Shown here piece after piece: positions 1 to 8,518 of a DNA stretch of 64,000 nucleotides. Position 1 is the first letter of the stretch. Every line of letters begins with the position of its first letter. The stretch spans positions 1-64,000 of the forward strand of contig JAGFNJ010000023.1 of the NCBI GenBank assembly GCA_017592775.1, in the 5' to 3' direction. A program made the position numbers and the translations under genes. Under the pieces are notes generated by a model. That model saw only the letters and a program-made list of their open reading frames with translations. It did not search any database and had not been told where the DNA came from. Origin of the DNA: Candidatus Accumulibacter conexus (lineage in GTDB: Bacteria > Pseudomonadota > Gammaproteobacteria > Burkholderiales > Rhodocyclaceae).

Positions 1-2
1 CC

Positions 3-123
3 TCCCGCCGTACCTTCTTCGAACACCTGCGCGCCTTGCTACAGTACCTGCCGTTCGATGACTGGGATCACCTCATGCGCTTCATGCAGCAGCGCCTCGC
101 TCCCAACGCCCCAGACACCGGCT
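3..123 (+). CDS. C-terminal tail of an unidentified gene cut by the window edge
   Basis: An open frame runs from the window edge to a TGA at 121-123 and encodes about 39 residues containing FFEHLRALLQYLPF and a tryptophan-rich DDWDHLMRFMQ stretch. The aromatic and charged character resembles the tails of some DDE transposases. Too little is present to assign a family, so the transposase idea is only a guess. The start lies outside the window. Confidence 0.4.
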
Positions 124-277
124 GATTTACCCCTTCCAACAGTCTCTACCCTCACCACCCGCTACCATGGAATCTAAAATGAGAACTGCTGCGGACGCAC
201 GGCATGCGCCAGCACCGCCGTTCCGACCCCCCCTCAACCCGTTCCCGTTTCGTTCACCGCAGCTTCAGCCCCGGCGC

Positions 278-1333
278 ATGCAGATCACCCTCGTCGTTCC
301 CGAAATCGTCTGGCCCGAACCGGATGACCACGAAACACTCGCCGAACTGGCTGTGCCCGGCCTCGCCACCCTGCTTGCGCGCAGCCGCATGCATCGCAGC
401 CCGGCGCAATCACTCGAGGCGGCCGTCGGCGACGCCTTCGGTTACGGCGAGCCTGCGGCCCTTGCCGCCTGTCGGGTGCACGGCGAAGAGAGCGGCCCCG
501 CGGCAGGCTGCGCGCTCTGGCTCTGCGCCGACCCGGTCCATCTGCGCCTGCATCAGGAGCGCCTGATCCTGGCCGATGCGGCGACTCTCGAGATCGACGT
601 GAACGAGGCACAGGCCATCGTCGACGCGCTCAATCGGCATTTCCCCGATGCCGGCCGCTTCCACTTCGCCAGCAGCGACCGCTGGTACCTGGAACTGGCT
701 GCCGGCCGCGAACTCGGGCGCTTCGAGGTGCCCCCGCTGTCGACGGTGGCCGGCCGCAGCGTCGTCCGGCAACTGCCCGAAACTGCCGAGGCGCGCTGGC
801 TTCGCCGCCTGCTCAACGAGGCGCAGATGGTACTGCACGAGCATCCGGTCAACCGACAACGCGACGACACCGGCCGGGCAACCATCAACAGTCTCTGGCT
901 GTGGGGTGCGGGCCGCCTGCCGACCGCAGGCGCGGGGCCGTTCACCGACGTCTGGAGCGATCTCGCCCTGGCACGCGGCTGCGGGCGCGCCGCGGGCAGC
1001 CAGGTCCGTTCGCTGCCCGACGGCGCCACAGCCCCCCTGGCGCAGGCAACCCGGGGCGGCGAGCATCTGGTCGTTCTCGATGGGCTGCAGTCTTGCGTGC
1101 AGTACGAGGATGGCGCGGCCTATCGCGCCACCCTGCTCGCGCTCGAGGAACGCTGGTTTGCGCCGTTGCAGCAGGCGCTGGCCAGCGGCCGGATACGCCG
1201 GCTGTGCCTGCAGGCGCCAACGGCCTACGGCATGCTGTCGTGGGAAAGCGACGCACGCGCGCAGTGGCGGCTGTGGCGCCGTGGGCAGACGCTGGCGGCG
1301 ACCGCCCGCGACCTGGCAGCCGCCACACCATGA
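278..1333 (+). CDS. RpfE/COG4255-like conserved protein, often annotated as phosphoglycerate mutase
   Basis: This predicted cytoplasmic protein of about 351 residues sits directly upstream of recJ. Its stop overlaps the recJ ATG in an ATGA junction, so the two are almost certainly co-transcribed. I place the start at the ATG at 278 (MQITLVVPEIVW), because the upstream in-frame stretch from 167 is proline- and arginine-rich and does not look like protein. Family knowledge: a gene of this type neighbours recJ in many betaproteobacteria and in the Xanthomonas rpf region. It carries names such as 'regulatory protein, RpfE type' or 'phosphoglycerate mutase', but no biochemical role is firmly established. 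I see no signal peptide, membrane segment or recognisable catalytic motif. Confidence 0.75.
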   Translation: MQITLVVPEIVWPEPDDHETLAELAVPGLATLLARSRMHRSPAQSLEAAVGDAFGYGEPAALAACRVHGEESGPAAGCALWLCADPVHLRLHQERLILADAATLEIDVNEAQAIVDALNRHFPDAGRFHFASSDRWYLELAAGRELGRFEVPPLSTVAGRSVVRQLPETAEARWLRRLLNEAQMVLHEHPVNRQRDDTGRATINSLWLWGAGRLPTAGAGPFTDVWSDLALARGCGRAAGSQVRSLPDGATAPLAQATRGGEHLVVLDGLQSCVQYEDGAAYRATLLALEERWFAPLQQALASGRIRRLCLQAPTAYGMLSWESDARAQWRLWRRGQTLAATARDLAAATP

Positions 1334-3045
1334 CGCGGCTGCGCCGACGACCGGTCAGCCCGCGCCACCAGTGGCAGCTCGAGCAACAGGGGCTGCATCC
1401 GCTGCTGGCGCGCATCTACGCCGGCCGCGGCATCTGCACGAGCAGCGAACTCGACTACGATTTTGGCTCGCTCCTGCCTCCGGACGGGCTGACCAACGCC
1501 GCCGCGGCGGCGGTGCTGCTGGCCGACCACATCGCCAGGCAGCGAAAGATCCTCATCGTTGCCGACTACGATTGCGATGGCGCCACCGCCTGCGCGGTCG
1601 GCATCCGCGCCCTGCGTGCCTTCGGCGCGCGCGTGGACTATCTGGTGCCGAACCGCTTCACCTACGGCTACGGCCTGTCGCCGGACATCGTCGAGCTGGC
1701 GGCAGGTGCAGCGCCGGACCTGTTGCTCACCGTCGATAACGGCATCGCCAGCGTCGACGGCGTCAACCGCGCCCGCCAGTTGGGCATGGCGACCCTGATC
1801 ACCGACCACCACCTGCCGGGCGACGAGCTGCCGGCGGCCGATTGCATCGTCAATCCGAGCCTTGCCGGCTGCGACTTTGCCAGCAAGGCGCTGGCAGGCG
1901 TTGGCGTCATCTTCTACGTCATGCTGGCGCTGCGCGCGGAACTGCGCCGCCGCGGCTGGTTTGCCGAAGCGGGCGGACGCAGCGAGCCCAACCTGGCCGC
2001 GCTGCTCGATCTGGTGGCCCTGGGCACCGTCGCCGACGTCGTCAGCCTCGACCACAACAACCGCGTGCTCGTCAGCCAGGGGCTGCGACGCATCCGCGAG
2101 GGCAGGCTGACGGCCGGCGTGCGGGCGCTGTTTCGCGCCGCCGGACGGAATCCGGCACAGGCTTCGAGCGTCGACCTCGGCTTCATGATCGGCCCGCGGC
2201 TGAACGCCGCCGGCCGCCTGGCCGACATGTCGCTCGGCATCGAATGCCTGCTCACCGATGATGCAGGGCGAGCGATGAACATTGCGCAACAGCTCGACGC
2301 ACTCAACCGCGAACGGCGCGAAATCGAGTCGGGAATGCAGGAGCAGGCGTCGCAGCAACTCGCCGAGTGGGGCGCCGAGATGGCCAGCGAGGCGGCAGCG
2401 GTGTCCCTGTTCGACGCCGCGTGGCACCAGGGCGTCGTCGGCATTCTCGCCGCCCGCATCAAGGAGAGGCTGCACCGGCCGGCGTTCGCCTTTGCCCGCG
2501 CCAGCGACGGCGAGATCCGGGGCTCGGGCCGTTCGATCCCCGGCCTGCATCTGCGTGACGCCCTCGACCTCGTGAGCAAGCGATCGCCCGGCCTGCTGCT
2601 GCGTTTTGGCGGCCACGCGATGGCCGCGGGCGTCAGCCTGCGCGAAAGCGACTTCGCGCTCTTCAGCGAGTCCTTTGCCCGGGTCGCCGACGAGTTGCTC
2701 GCGCCGGCCGACCGCACGCACACGCTGGAAACCGACGGCGGCCTCGAAGCGGCGCATTTCTCGCTGGCGACGGCGCGCCTGCTGGCCGCAGAGGTCTGGG
2801 GGCAGGGCTTTCCGGCACCCTTGTTCGAGGACGAGTTCCTCGTCGAGAGCCAACGCATCCTCAAGGAGAAGCACCTCAAGCTCCGTCTGCGCAAGGGCAT
2901 GCAGATGGTCGACGCAATCCAGTTCAACTTCGGCCAGGCACCCGGCCGCCACATCCGCGCCGCCTATCGGCTGGCGATCAACGAGTACAACGGCGTCGAG
3001 ACGCCGCAGTTGATGATCGAGCACATCGAGAACGAACCAGGCTAG
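1330..3045 (+). CDS. recJ: single-stranded-DNA-specific exonuclease RecJ
   Basis: RecJ degrades single-stranded DNA 5' to 3' in RecFOR recombination, mismatch repair and base-excision repair. The 571-residue length is normal for the family. The DHH phosphoesterase motifs are visible: ADYDCDG at residues 78-84, VDNG at 135-138 and DHH at 159-161, all of which bind the catalytic metals. The downstream DHHA1 part contains RSIPGLHLRDAL and the glycine-rich FGGHAMAAG. The ATG at 1330 overlaps the previous stop, which fixes the start and implies translational coupling. A 260-bp stretch without a recognised gene follows. Confidence 0.95.
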   Translation: MTRLRRRPVSPRHQWQLEQQGLHPLLARIYAGRGICTSSELDYDFGSLLPPDGLTNAAAAAVLLADHIARQRKILIVADYDCDGATACAVGIRALRAFGARVDYLVPNRFTYGYGLSPDIVELAAGAAPDLLLTVDNGIASVDGVNRARQLGMATLITDHHLPGDELPAADCIVNPSLAGCDFASKALAGVGVIFYVMLALRAELRRRGWFAEAGGRSEPNLAALLDLVALGTVADVVSLDHNNRVLVSQGLRRIREGRLTAGVRALFRAAGRNPAQASSVDLGFMIGPRLNAAGRLADMSLGIECLLTDDAGRAMNIAQQLDALNRERREIESGMQEQASQQLAEWGAEMASEAAAVSLFDAAWHQGVVGILAARIKERLHRPAFAFARASDGEIRGSGRSIPGLHLRDALDLVSKRSPGLLLRFGGHAMAAGVSLRESDFALFSESFARVADELLAPADRTHTLETDGGLEAAHFSLATARLLAAEVWGQGFPAPLFEDEFLVESQRILKEKHLKLRLRKGMQMVDAIQFNFGQAPGRHIRAAYRLAINEYNGVETPQLMIEHIENEPG

Positions 3046-3304
3046 ATCGGCAACCGCAGCGCAGCGTGCCGCCGGCACCGACGCCCGCACACCCGTATGC
3101 AGCGGTCGCTTCTCGGGCGCGATGCCGTCCAGTGGCTGGCCGTCGAGCAGCAAGACAGCGCCATCCGGCTAGTCGAAACCCGCGATTTGCCCTCTGCCCC
3201 ACGCCGGGAATAGAATCGGCGCAGCGGCATCCAAGCCGTGCGGCGTCAGTTCCCCCGCCGCCAGCGGGGCGCCGCCCGACCGATCACAGCCGCGGGAGGG
3301 ACCC

Positions 3305-4297
3305 ATGCAAGCGATGCTTCTCGATGCCCAGGGCGCACCGTTGCGCCTGCGCGAAGTGCCTCGACCAAGCCCCGGAGCCGATCAGCTCCTGCTCGCGGTG
3401 CGCGCCTGCGGCGTCTGCCGCACCGATCTGCACGTCCTCGACGGAGATCTGCGACACCCCCGCCTGCCGCTGATCCTTGGCCATGAAATCGTCGGGGTGG
3501 TGGTGGAGAAAGGCGCCGCTGTCGAGCGCTTCGCCATTGGCCAGCGGGTTGGCGTGCCGTGGCTCGGGCGCACCTGCGGCCACTGCGCCTACTGCACGGG
3601 CGGCAGCGAGAATCTCTGCGACGCGGCCGAGTTCACCGGTTACACGCTCGACGGCGGCTACGCCGAATTCACGCTCGCCGACCAGCGCTACTGCTTTGCG
3701 CTGCCCGGCGAATACTCGGACGCCGAAGCGGCGCCACTGCTCTGCGCCGGGCTGATCGGCTACCGCTCGCTGGTGGCGGCAGGCGACGCCCACTGCCTTG
3801 GGATCTACGGCTTTGGCGCCGCCGCGCACATCATCGCGCAGGTCGCCCGCTGGCAGGGACGCGAGGTTTTCGCCTTCACCAAACCCGGGGATCTGGCCGG
3901 ACAGCTGTTTGCGCGATCATTGGGCGCCGTCTGGGCAGGCGGTGCCGACGAAGCACCACCACAGGCGATGGACGCAGCGATCCTCTTCGCACCAGCCGGT
4001 GAGCTGGTGCCGCAGGCGCTCCGCCGGCTGCGCAAGGGTGGCACCGTCGTCTGTGCCGGCATCCACATGAGCAACATACCCGAATTCCCCTACGACATCC
4101 TCTGGGGCGAGCGCTGCGTACGTTCGATCGCCAACCTGACGCGGCGCGACGGCGAGGAGTTCCTGGCCATCGCGCCGCGCGCCGGCGTGCGCACCGAAGT
4201 CGAGAGCTTCCCCCTGGCTGCCGCGAACGAGGCTCTCGAACGTCTGCGCAGCGGCCGCCTGCGTGGCGCCGCCGTTCTCGTCAATCAGCCTGACTGA
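3305..4297 (+). CDS. zinc-dependent alcohol dehydrogenase family protein
   Basis: This 330-residue cytoplasmic medium-chain dehydrogenase should interconvert an alcohol and an aldehyde with NAD(P). The GroES-like N-terminal domain holds the catalytic zinc ligands C38 and H60-E61 (LGHE). The structural zinc lobe has four cysteines at 91, 94, 97 and 105. A Rossmann fold starts near residue 155 with GIYGFGAAAH. The GFGAAAH form and overall length are typical of the AdhA/AdhP-like group. A purine-rich GGGAGGGACCC precedes the ATG. The gene stands alone and converges with the outer-membrane protein gene downstream; its substrate cannot be told. Confidence 0.88.
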   Translation: MQAMLLDAQGAPLRLREVPRPSPGADQLLLAVRACGVCRTDLHVLDGDLRHPRLPLILGHEIVGVVVEKGAAVERFAIGQRVGVPWLGRTCGHCAYCTGGSENLCDAAEFTGYTLDGGYAEFTLADQRYCFALPGEYSDAEAAPLLCAGLIGYRSLVAAGDAHCLGIYGFGAAAHIIAQVARWQGREVFAFTKPGDLAGQLFARSLGAVWAGGADEAPPQAMDAAILFAPAGELVPQALRRLRKGGTVVCAGIHMSNIPEFPYDILWGERCVRSIANLTRRDGEEFLAIAPRAGVRTEVESFPLAAANEALERLRSGRLRGAAVLVNQPD

Positions 4298-4306
4298 GGT
4301 TGCCGG

Positions 4307-5820
4307 TCAGAAGCTGTAGCGCAGTTCGGTGTACACCCTGTCCCTGTCGTCATAGCGACCGAAGTAGCCGAGGGGCGGCCCGTGGAAGATGTCGACACCG
4401 AGCGCCGCGCGCCAGTTCTTCTCGAAGTTCCAGCTGACACGCGGCCGCAGCATCCAGTCGCTGCGATTGAGGCTGGATATCCACAGCGCCTGCGCCTCGA
4501 CCTTGTCGCCAAACTTGTGGTTGACGAGCAGGCTGTAGCCGTTCTCGTTGCTCTCCGGAATGATGTCCGGGTTGCGGTCGAAGATGTGCTGCTGGAACAG
4601 TTGAACATTGATCCGTGTGTCGGCGATCTCGTTGTAGTCGATGCCGACCACCCAGCCGAGAACGTCCTGCTCGACGACGCCGTCGGTATCGTTCAGATTG
4701 CCGAAATTGCTGAGCTCGAAGCCGCGGCCACGGGTATACACGGCTTCGGCCTTCAGCACGACCGAGCCGAAATCCTTGGCCAGGGTGCCGCCAAACTGGT
4801 CGATGCGCTTGTGTCTCGCCTCATACACCACCGTCGGCTGGGGACTGTTGATGACCTGGCGGTAGAAGGTCGGCGCTGCGCTCATGCTGCTGTAGGCAAA
4901 GGCGGCGACGTCCCAGCCGTCGCGCAGGATTGACAGCCGCAGGCCATAGTTGGTGTTGGACAGGCTGCTCGACGGAAAGCGCTCGTTGAGAAAGAACGTC
5001 TGGAAGCCGGGCGGCGGCGGCGGCGTGTAGGCAAAGAACTCGCCACCCGGCTTGCCGATGTTGTCGTAGCTGGCAAGCGGGATCCAGAGGAACTCGGCGT
5101 GGAAATCGTCCTTGAAGTATTCGGCGCGCGCCGCCCACTGCGGAATGCGGAGAATCTCGAATTCGGGCAGCACGAAGTGACGCACGTCCTTGGCGGAAAC
5201 GACATCGCCAAAAAAGAGACCAACCATCTCGCCCCAGACGATCTGCTGGCGGCCGAGACGGAAATCCCAGTTGTCGGCACTGATGTCCAGATAGTTCTCG
5301 CGCAACAGGAAGTTGAAGCGCTGATCGTTCTCCACCGACTGCGGGTAGAAATCCGTCAGGGAATAGACAGCGTCGTAGTCCACACGCGCACCAAGCTTCC
5401 ACTTGACGTTGCTGCTCAGGCTACCCTGCGCGCTGAGGTCGAAATGGTTCATCATCTCCGACCAGTGTGACGCCTTCGGCCAGGTATAGGCCATCCGGTT
5501 CTGGACGAAACCCTTGACCGCGGGCGGCGACGCAATGGCGGGAGTACCTGCCGCAGCCACCGCCGATGACTGCAGGTCGTCGCCACCAAACAGGGAGTCG
5601 CGGCTGCGCGGTGGTTCGGCAGCCGACGGGCGGGCGGGCAGATCATCGCCAAAAAGCGCTTCGCGACCCCCGCTTCGGCCGGCGTCGCGGCGGGTTCGTC
5701 GTCGTCGAACAGCGCCGCGCGGCTTTTCGGCAACGCCTCCGCGGCACGGGCAGCCGGCAGCGACAGGCTCGCCAGCAGGACTGCCAGACCAATGATGCGA
5801 AGACTAGTTCTGATCTGCAT
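4307..5820 (-). CDS. DUF1302-family outer-membrane beta-barrel protein, apparently frameshifted near the N-terminus
   Basis: From the ATG at 5820 a clear signal peptide is read (MQIRTSLRIIGLAVLLASLS, then ARAAEA). A long DUF1302-type barrel follows in another frame and ends in YTELRYSF, with the terminal phenylalanine typical of outer-membrane proteins. The two frames join if one base is added in the run of five C at 5667-5671. The repaired text then shows a repeated R-x-x-LF-x-DD motif: RAALFDDDE, REALFGDDL and RDSLFGGDDL. The intact barrel frame alone spans 4307-5560. Repaired length is about 504 residues. The start overlaps the end of the ABC ATPase gene by 17 bp, so both are likely one transcript. 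DUF1302 proteins are outer-membrane proteins of poorly known function. Confidence 0.82.
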
Positions 5821-6613
5821 CTGCCCGTTCTCCCGCCGAAGTCGATTGCGCCGCCGTCCGACCGTCGCCATTGCTGCCAGTCCCCTCCTCGGTGGCACGA
5901 TGACGCGCGAACGACCACTTGGCGTCCCTGCGCATCCCGAGCAGGGAAATCTCGCCATCCTCGACGCGCACCAGACGGTCGGCCTTGGCAATCACTCTCT
6001 TGTCATGGGTGGAGAAGATGAAGGTGGTCTTCAGCTTGCGGTTGATCCGCTTCATCAGCAGCAGGATCTCCTCTCCCGTCTTGTGATCGAGGTTGGCCGT
6101 CGGTTCATCGGCAAGAACGATCGCCGGCCGGATCGCCAGCGCCCTGGCGATGGCGACGCGCTGGCGCTGGCCGCCACTCAACTGGTTCGGCCGATGGCTG
6201 GCATACTTCGACAGACCGACGATCTCCAGGAAGTGCGCGACGCGCCGCTGCCGTTCTTCGCGCGACAGATCCTTGCGCTGCAACAGCGGATATTCGACGT
6301 TTTCCGCCGCCGACAGAACCGGCAGGAGATTGAAGGTCTGAAAGATGAAACCGATGGTACGTGCGCGCAGGTCGGCGAGCTGATCCGGAGTCCGGCCACT
6401 GACGTCCTGATCGTTGATGTAGATCTTGCCGCTCGTCGGCGTGTCGATGCAGCCGATCAGGTTCAGCAGCGTCGTCTTGCCGCTGCCGGACGGCCCGGCA
6501 ATGGCGAGGAAGACGCCCGGGTCGAACGACAGGGTGATGTCCTTCAGGGCTTGGACTTTCTGCTCGCCGAGCTGATAATCCTTGCATACGTGTTCGATGC
6601 GGACAACCTTCAT
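5804..6613 (-). CDS. ABC transporter ATP-binding protein, LolD/MacB type
   Basis: This 269-residue ATPase of the lipoprotein-release/macrolide-exporter class has every nucleotide-binding motif. Walker A is GPSGSGKT, the Q-loop lies in FIFQTFNLLP, the signature is LSGGQRQR, Walker B ends in ILADEPTANLD, and the H-loop is STHD. The IFQTFNLLPVLSAAENV stretch is typical of LolD/MacB/FtsE-like ATPases. A tail of about 40 residues rich in R, G and T follows the core. No permease gene is adjacent, which is unusual because these ATPases work with FtsX-type permeases. Divergent neighbour: a LolA-like gene 54 bp away. Confidence 0.9.
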   Translation of the reverse strand: MKVVRIEHVCKDYQLGEQKVQALKDITLSFDPGVFLAIAGPSGSGKTTLLNLIGCIDTPTSGKIYINDQDVSGRTPDQLADLRARTIGFIFQTFNLLPVLSAAENVEYPLLQRKDLSREERQRRVAHFLEIVGLSKYASHRPNQLSGGQRQRVAIARALAIRPAIVLADEPTANLDHKTGEEILLLMKRINRKLKTTFIFSTHDKRVIAKADRLVRVEDGEISLLGMRRDAKWSFARHRATEEGTGSNGDGRTAAQSTSAGERADADQN

Positions 6614-6667
6614 GCGGTGGCGCTTTCGGCCAACCGGGTTGACGGTCAGCTCACAGGGGTGAAAACT

Positions 6668-7465
6668 ATGGAAATCATGACCATCCGTCAATGCGCTGTC
6701 AAGAACGCAGGGATTCTTCTCGCCGTCGCGCTGTTCGTCACCGCCGTCCCGGTGCCGGCATCCGAGACGGCGGCACCGGCTGCGAGCGACGACAGCGAAG
6801 CCCGGATGATCATCGAGAAGGCGGACCACGTGCGCTTCCCGGCCGATGGCTTTCAGGTGGACGTGACGGTCACCACCGTGGACAAGGAGCAGAAGGCCGA
6901 GATCCGCAAATACCGGGTCCTCGCCAAGGGCAATACGAACAGCGTCGTGATGGTCGTCGAGCCCGCTTCCGACCGTGGCCAGATCATGCTGATGAAAGGC
7001 CGCGACCTCTGGGTGTTCATGCCCGAGGTGTCGCAGCCCATCCGGCTGGCGCTGTCGCAGCGCTTGACCGGGCAGGTGGCCAACGGCGACCTGGCTCGCG
7101 CGAATTTCACCGGCGACTACAACCCGAAGCTGCTGCGCAGCGAGAAGGTGGACGGTGATGATCACTACGTGCTTGAACTGACGGGCATCGACCGCAGCGT
7201 GACCTACCAGAAAGTCATTTACTGGGTCCGTGCCAAGGACTACGCGCCGCACAAGGCGGAGTTCTATTCGCTCTCCAACCGGCTCCTCAAGACCTGTCGC
7301 TACGAGAACTACAAGACCATGGAAGGAAAGAGGCGACCAGCGCGACTGGTGATGGAAGATGCCTTGCGTGGGGGCGAGCAGTCGGTCCTCGACTACACCG
7401 GGATGAAGTCGCGCGATCTGCCCGACAAGGTGTTCACCAAGGACTATCTCAAGAAACTCGAGTAA
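6668..7465 (+). CDS. outer membrane lipoprotein-sorting protein, LolA-like
   Basis: This 265-residue protein has an N-terminal signal peptide (hydrophobic AGILLAVALFVTAVPV, then PASE) and a mature part of the LolA-like beta-fold family. Recognisable text includes RKYRVLAKGNTNSVVMV, GRDLWVFMPE and the C-terminal GMKSRDLPDKVFTKDYL, all typical of proteins annotated as outer membrane lipoprotein-sorting protein. Such periplasmic carriers are usually encoded with an ABC ATPase, an FtsX-like permease and a DUF1302 protein. Here the ATPase and the DUF1302 gene lie divergently upstream and no permease is seen. The ATG at 6668 follows an AGGGG stretch; a second in-frame ATG lies at 6677. Confidence 0.85.
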   Translation: MEIMTIRQCAVKNAGILLAVALFVTAVPVPASETAAPAASDDSEARMIIEKADHVRFPADGFQVDVTVTTVDKEQKAEIRKYRVLAKGNTNSVVMVVEPASDRGQIMLMKGRDLWVFMPEVSQPIRLALSQRLTGQVANGDLARANFTGDYNPKLLRSEKVDGDDHYVLELTGIDRSVTYQKVIYWVRAKDYAPHKAEFYSLSNRLLKTCRYENYKTMEGKRRPARLVMEDALRGGEQSVLDYTGMKSRDLPDKVFTKDYLKKLE

Positions 7466-7645
7466 CCACCGTCAGACCGCCTGCCAGGCTGACCGCCGAG
7501 CACCTGCCTCTCGGGTCGCACCGGCGCACGCCGGCAAGAGCGGCGGCAGAGGCGACGACCGGGATGCAGTCCGGACTCCGTCTTCGTAGTAGTATGCTGC
7601 ATCTTGTGCTGCTCCCCCGGCAGATGCGTGATCCATGAGAGGCAG

Positions 7646-8518
7646 ATGTTCCTTCCGAGCCTGACTGAACTGGCAGTGAGCGAGGGCTACCGCCGTTACT
7701 TCACGGTCGTTCCCGCGCTGACGGGCGATCTGCGGACGCGGAACTACCGCCTGCGGCATCAGGTTTACTGCCGCGAACTGGGCTTCGAGCCAGTCCGTCC
7801 TGATGATCTCGAATGCGACGAGTTCGACGCCCGCTCGCTGCACTGCCTCGTGCAATCAGCGGCAAGTGGACAGGATGTTGGTTGCGCCCGCCTGATACTG
7901 CTCGACCCGGAGGAACCCGAAGGGCTGCTGCCCCTGGAGATCGCCTGCGCGGCGACGATCGACCGTTCACTCGTCGCCGCCCTGGCTGGCGAGCGCAGCC
8001 AGATCGCCGAGATATCGCGCCTGGCAGTCATCGGCAGCTACCGCCGCCGGCAGGGCGAGCAGGACAGACCGATTTCGCTTTCGGAAGCGGACTTCGGCAC
8101 CAGCGACCGGCCGCGGCAGCCGTATCTCGCGCTGGCGGTCTACCTGAGTCTGATCGCCCTCGCCCGACAATACGGCGTCAGCATCCTGCTGGTTCTGACG
8201 GAGCACAGGCTGGCGATCAACCTGGCACGGCTCGGCGTCAATCTGCGGCAGATTGGCCAGCCGGTCGACCACCGGGGCACTCGCATTCCCTCGCTGCTCG
8301 TGGTGGCGCAGGTGATCGACGGCATGGGCGCGCCGCTGCGCGCGCTTTTTGAGCTCATCTCGCACGAGCTTTGCCAGGGCATCCAGGCTGCCGGCGCGAG
8401 CGCGGTACGCGCGAACCACCATCCGCTTGGCGTCGCGCCAGGGACGACGCGCGTGCCGCGGACTTCCCTCACCGACCTCGCTGCTGACGACAGCGCGCAT
8501 CTGTCGACCGATGCATAG
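7646..8518 (+). CDS. PEP-CTERM/exosortase-system-associated acyltransferase (GNAT fold, N-acyl amino acid synthase-like)
   Basis: This 290-residue protein begins MFLPSLTELAVSEGYRRYF at the ATG at 7646, preceded by GAGAGGCAG. The RNYRLRHQVYCRELGFEP stretch and the later GCARLILLDPEEP and AEISRLAVIGSYRRR blocks match acyltransferases found beside exosortase/PEP-CTERM loci. The fold is related to autoinducer synthases and FeeM-type N-acyl amino acid synthases. The expected reaction is transfer of an acyl chain, probably from acyl-ACP, to an amine, but the substrate is unknown. No exosortase gene is in the window. Its stop overlaps the next start by 8 bp, coupling it to a sensor kinase gene. Confidence 0.8.
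   Translation: MFLPSLTELAVSEGYRRYFTVVPALTGDLRTRNYRLRHQVYCRELGFEPVRPDDLECDEFDARSLHCLVQSAASGQDVGCARLILLDPEEPEGLLPLEIACAATIDRSLVAALAGERSQIAEISRLAVIGSYRRRQGEQDRPISLSEADFGTSDRPRQPYLALAVYLSLIALARQYGVSILLVLTEHRLAINLARLGVNLRQIGQPVDHRGTRIPSLLVVAQVIDGMGAPLRALFELISHELCQGIQAAGASAVRANHHPLGVAPGTTRVPRTSLTDLAADDSAHLSTDA

Noticed and set aside
1225-3153. A 642-codon open frame on the minus strand across recJ
   Set aside because: It is antisense to recJ, whose DHH motifs are certain. Long antisense frames are expected at this GC content, and the translation shows no family.
5792-6667. In-frame upstream extension of the LolA-like gene
   Set aside because: It overlaps the ABC ATPase antisense and would place the signal peptide internally. 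The ATG at 6668 with its ribosome binding site is better.
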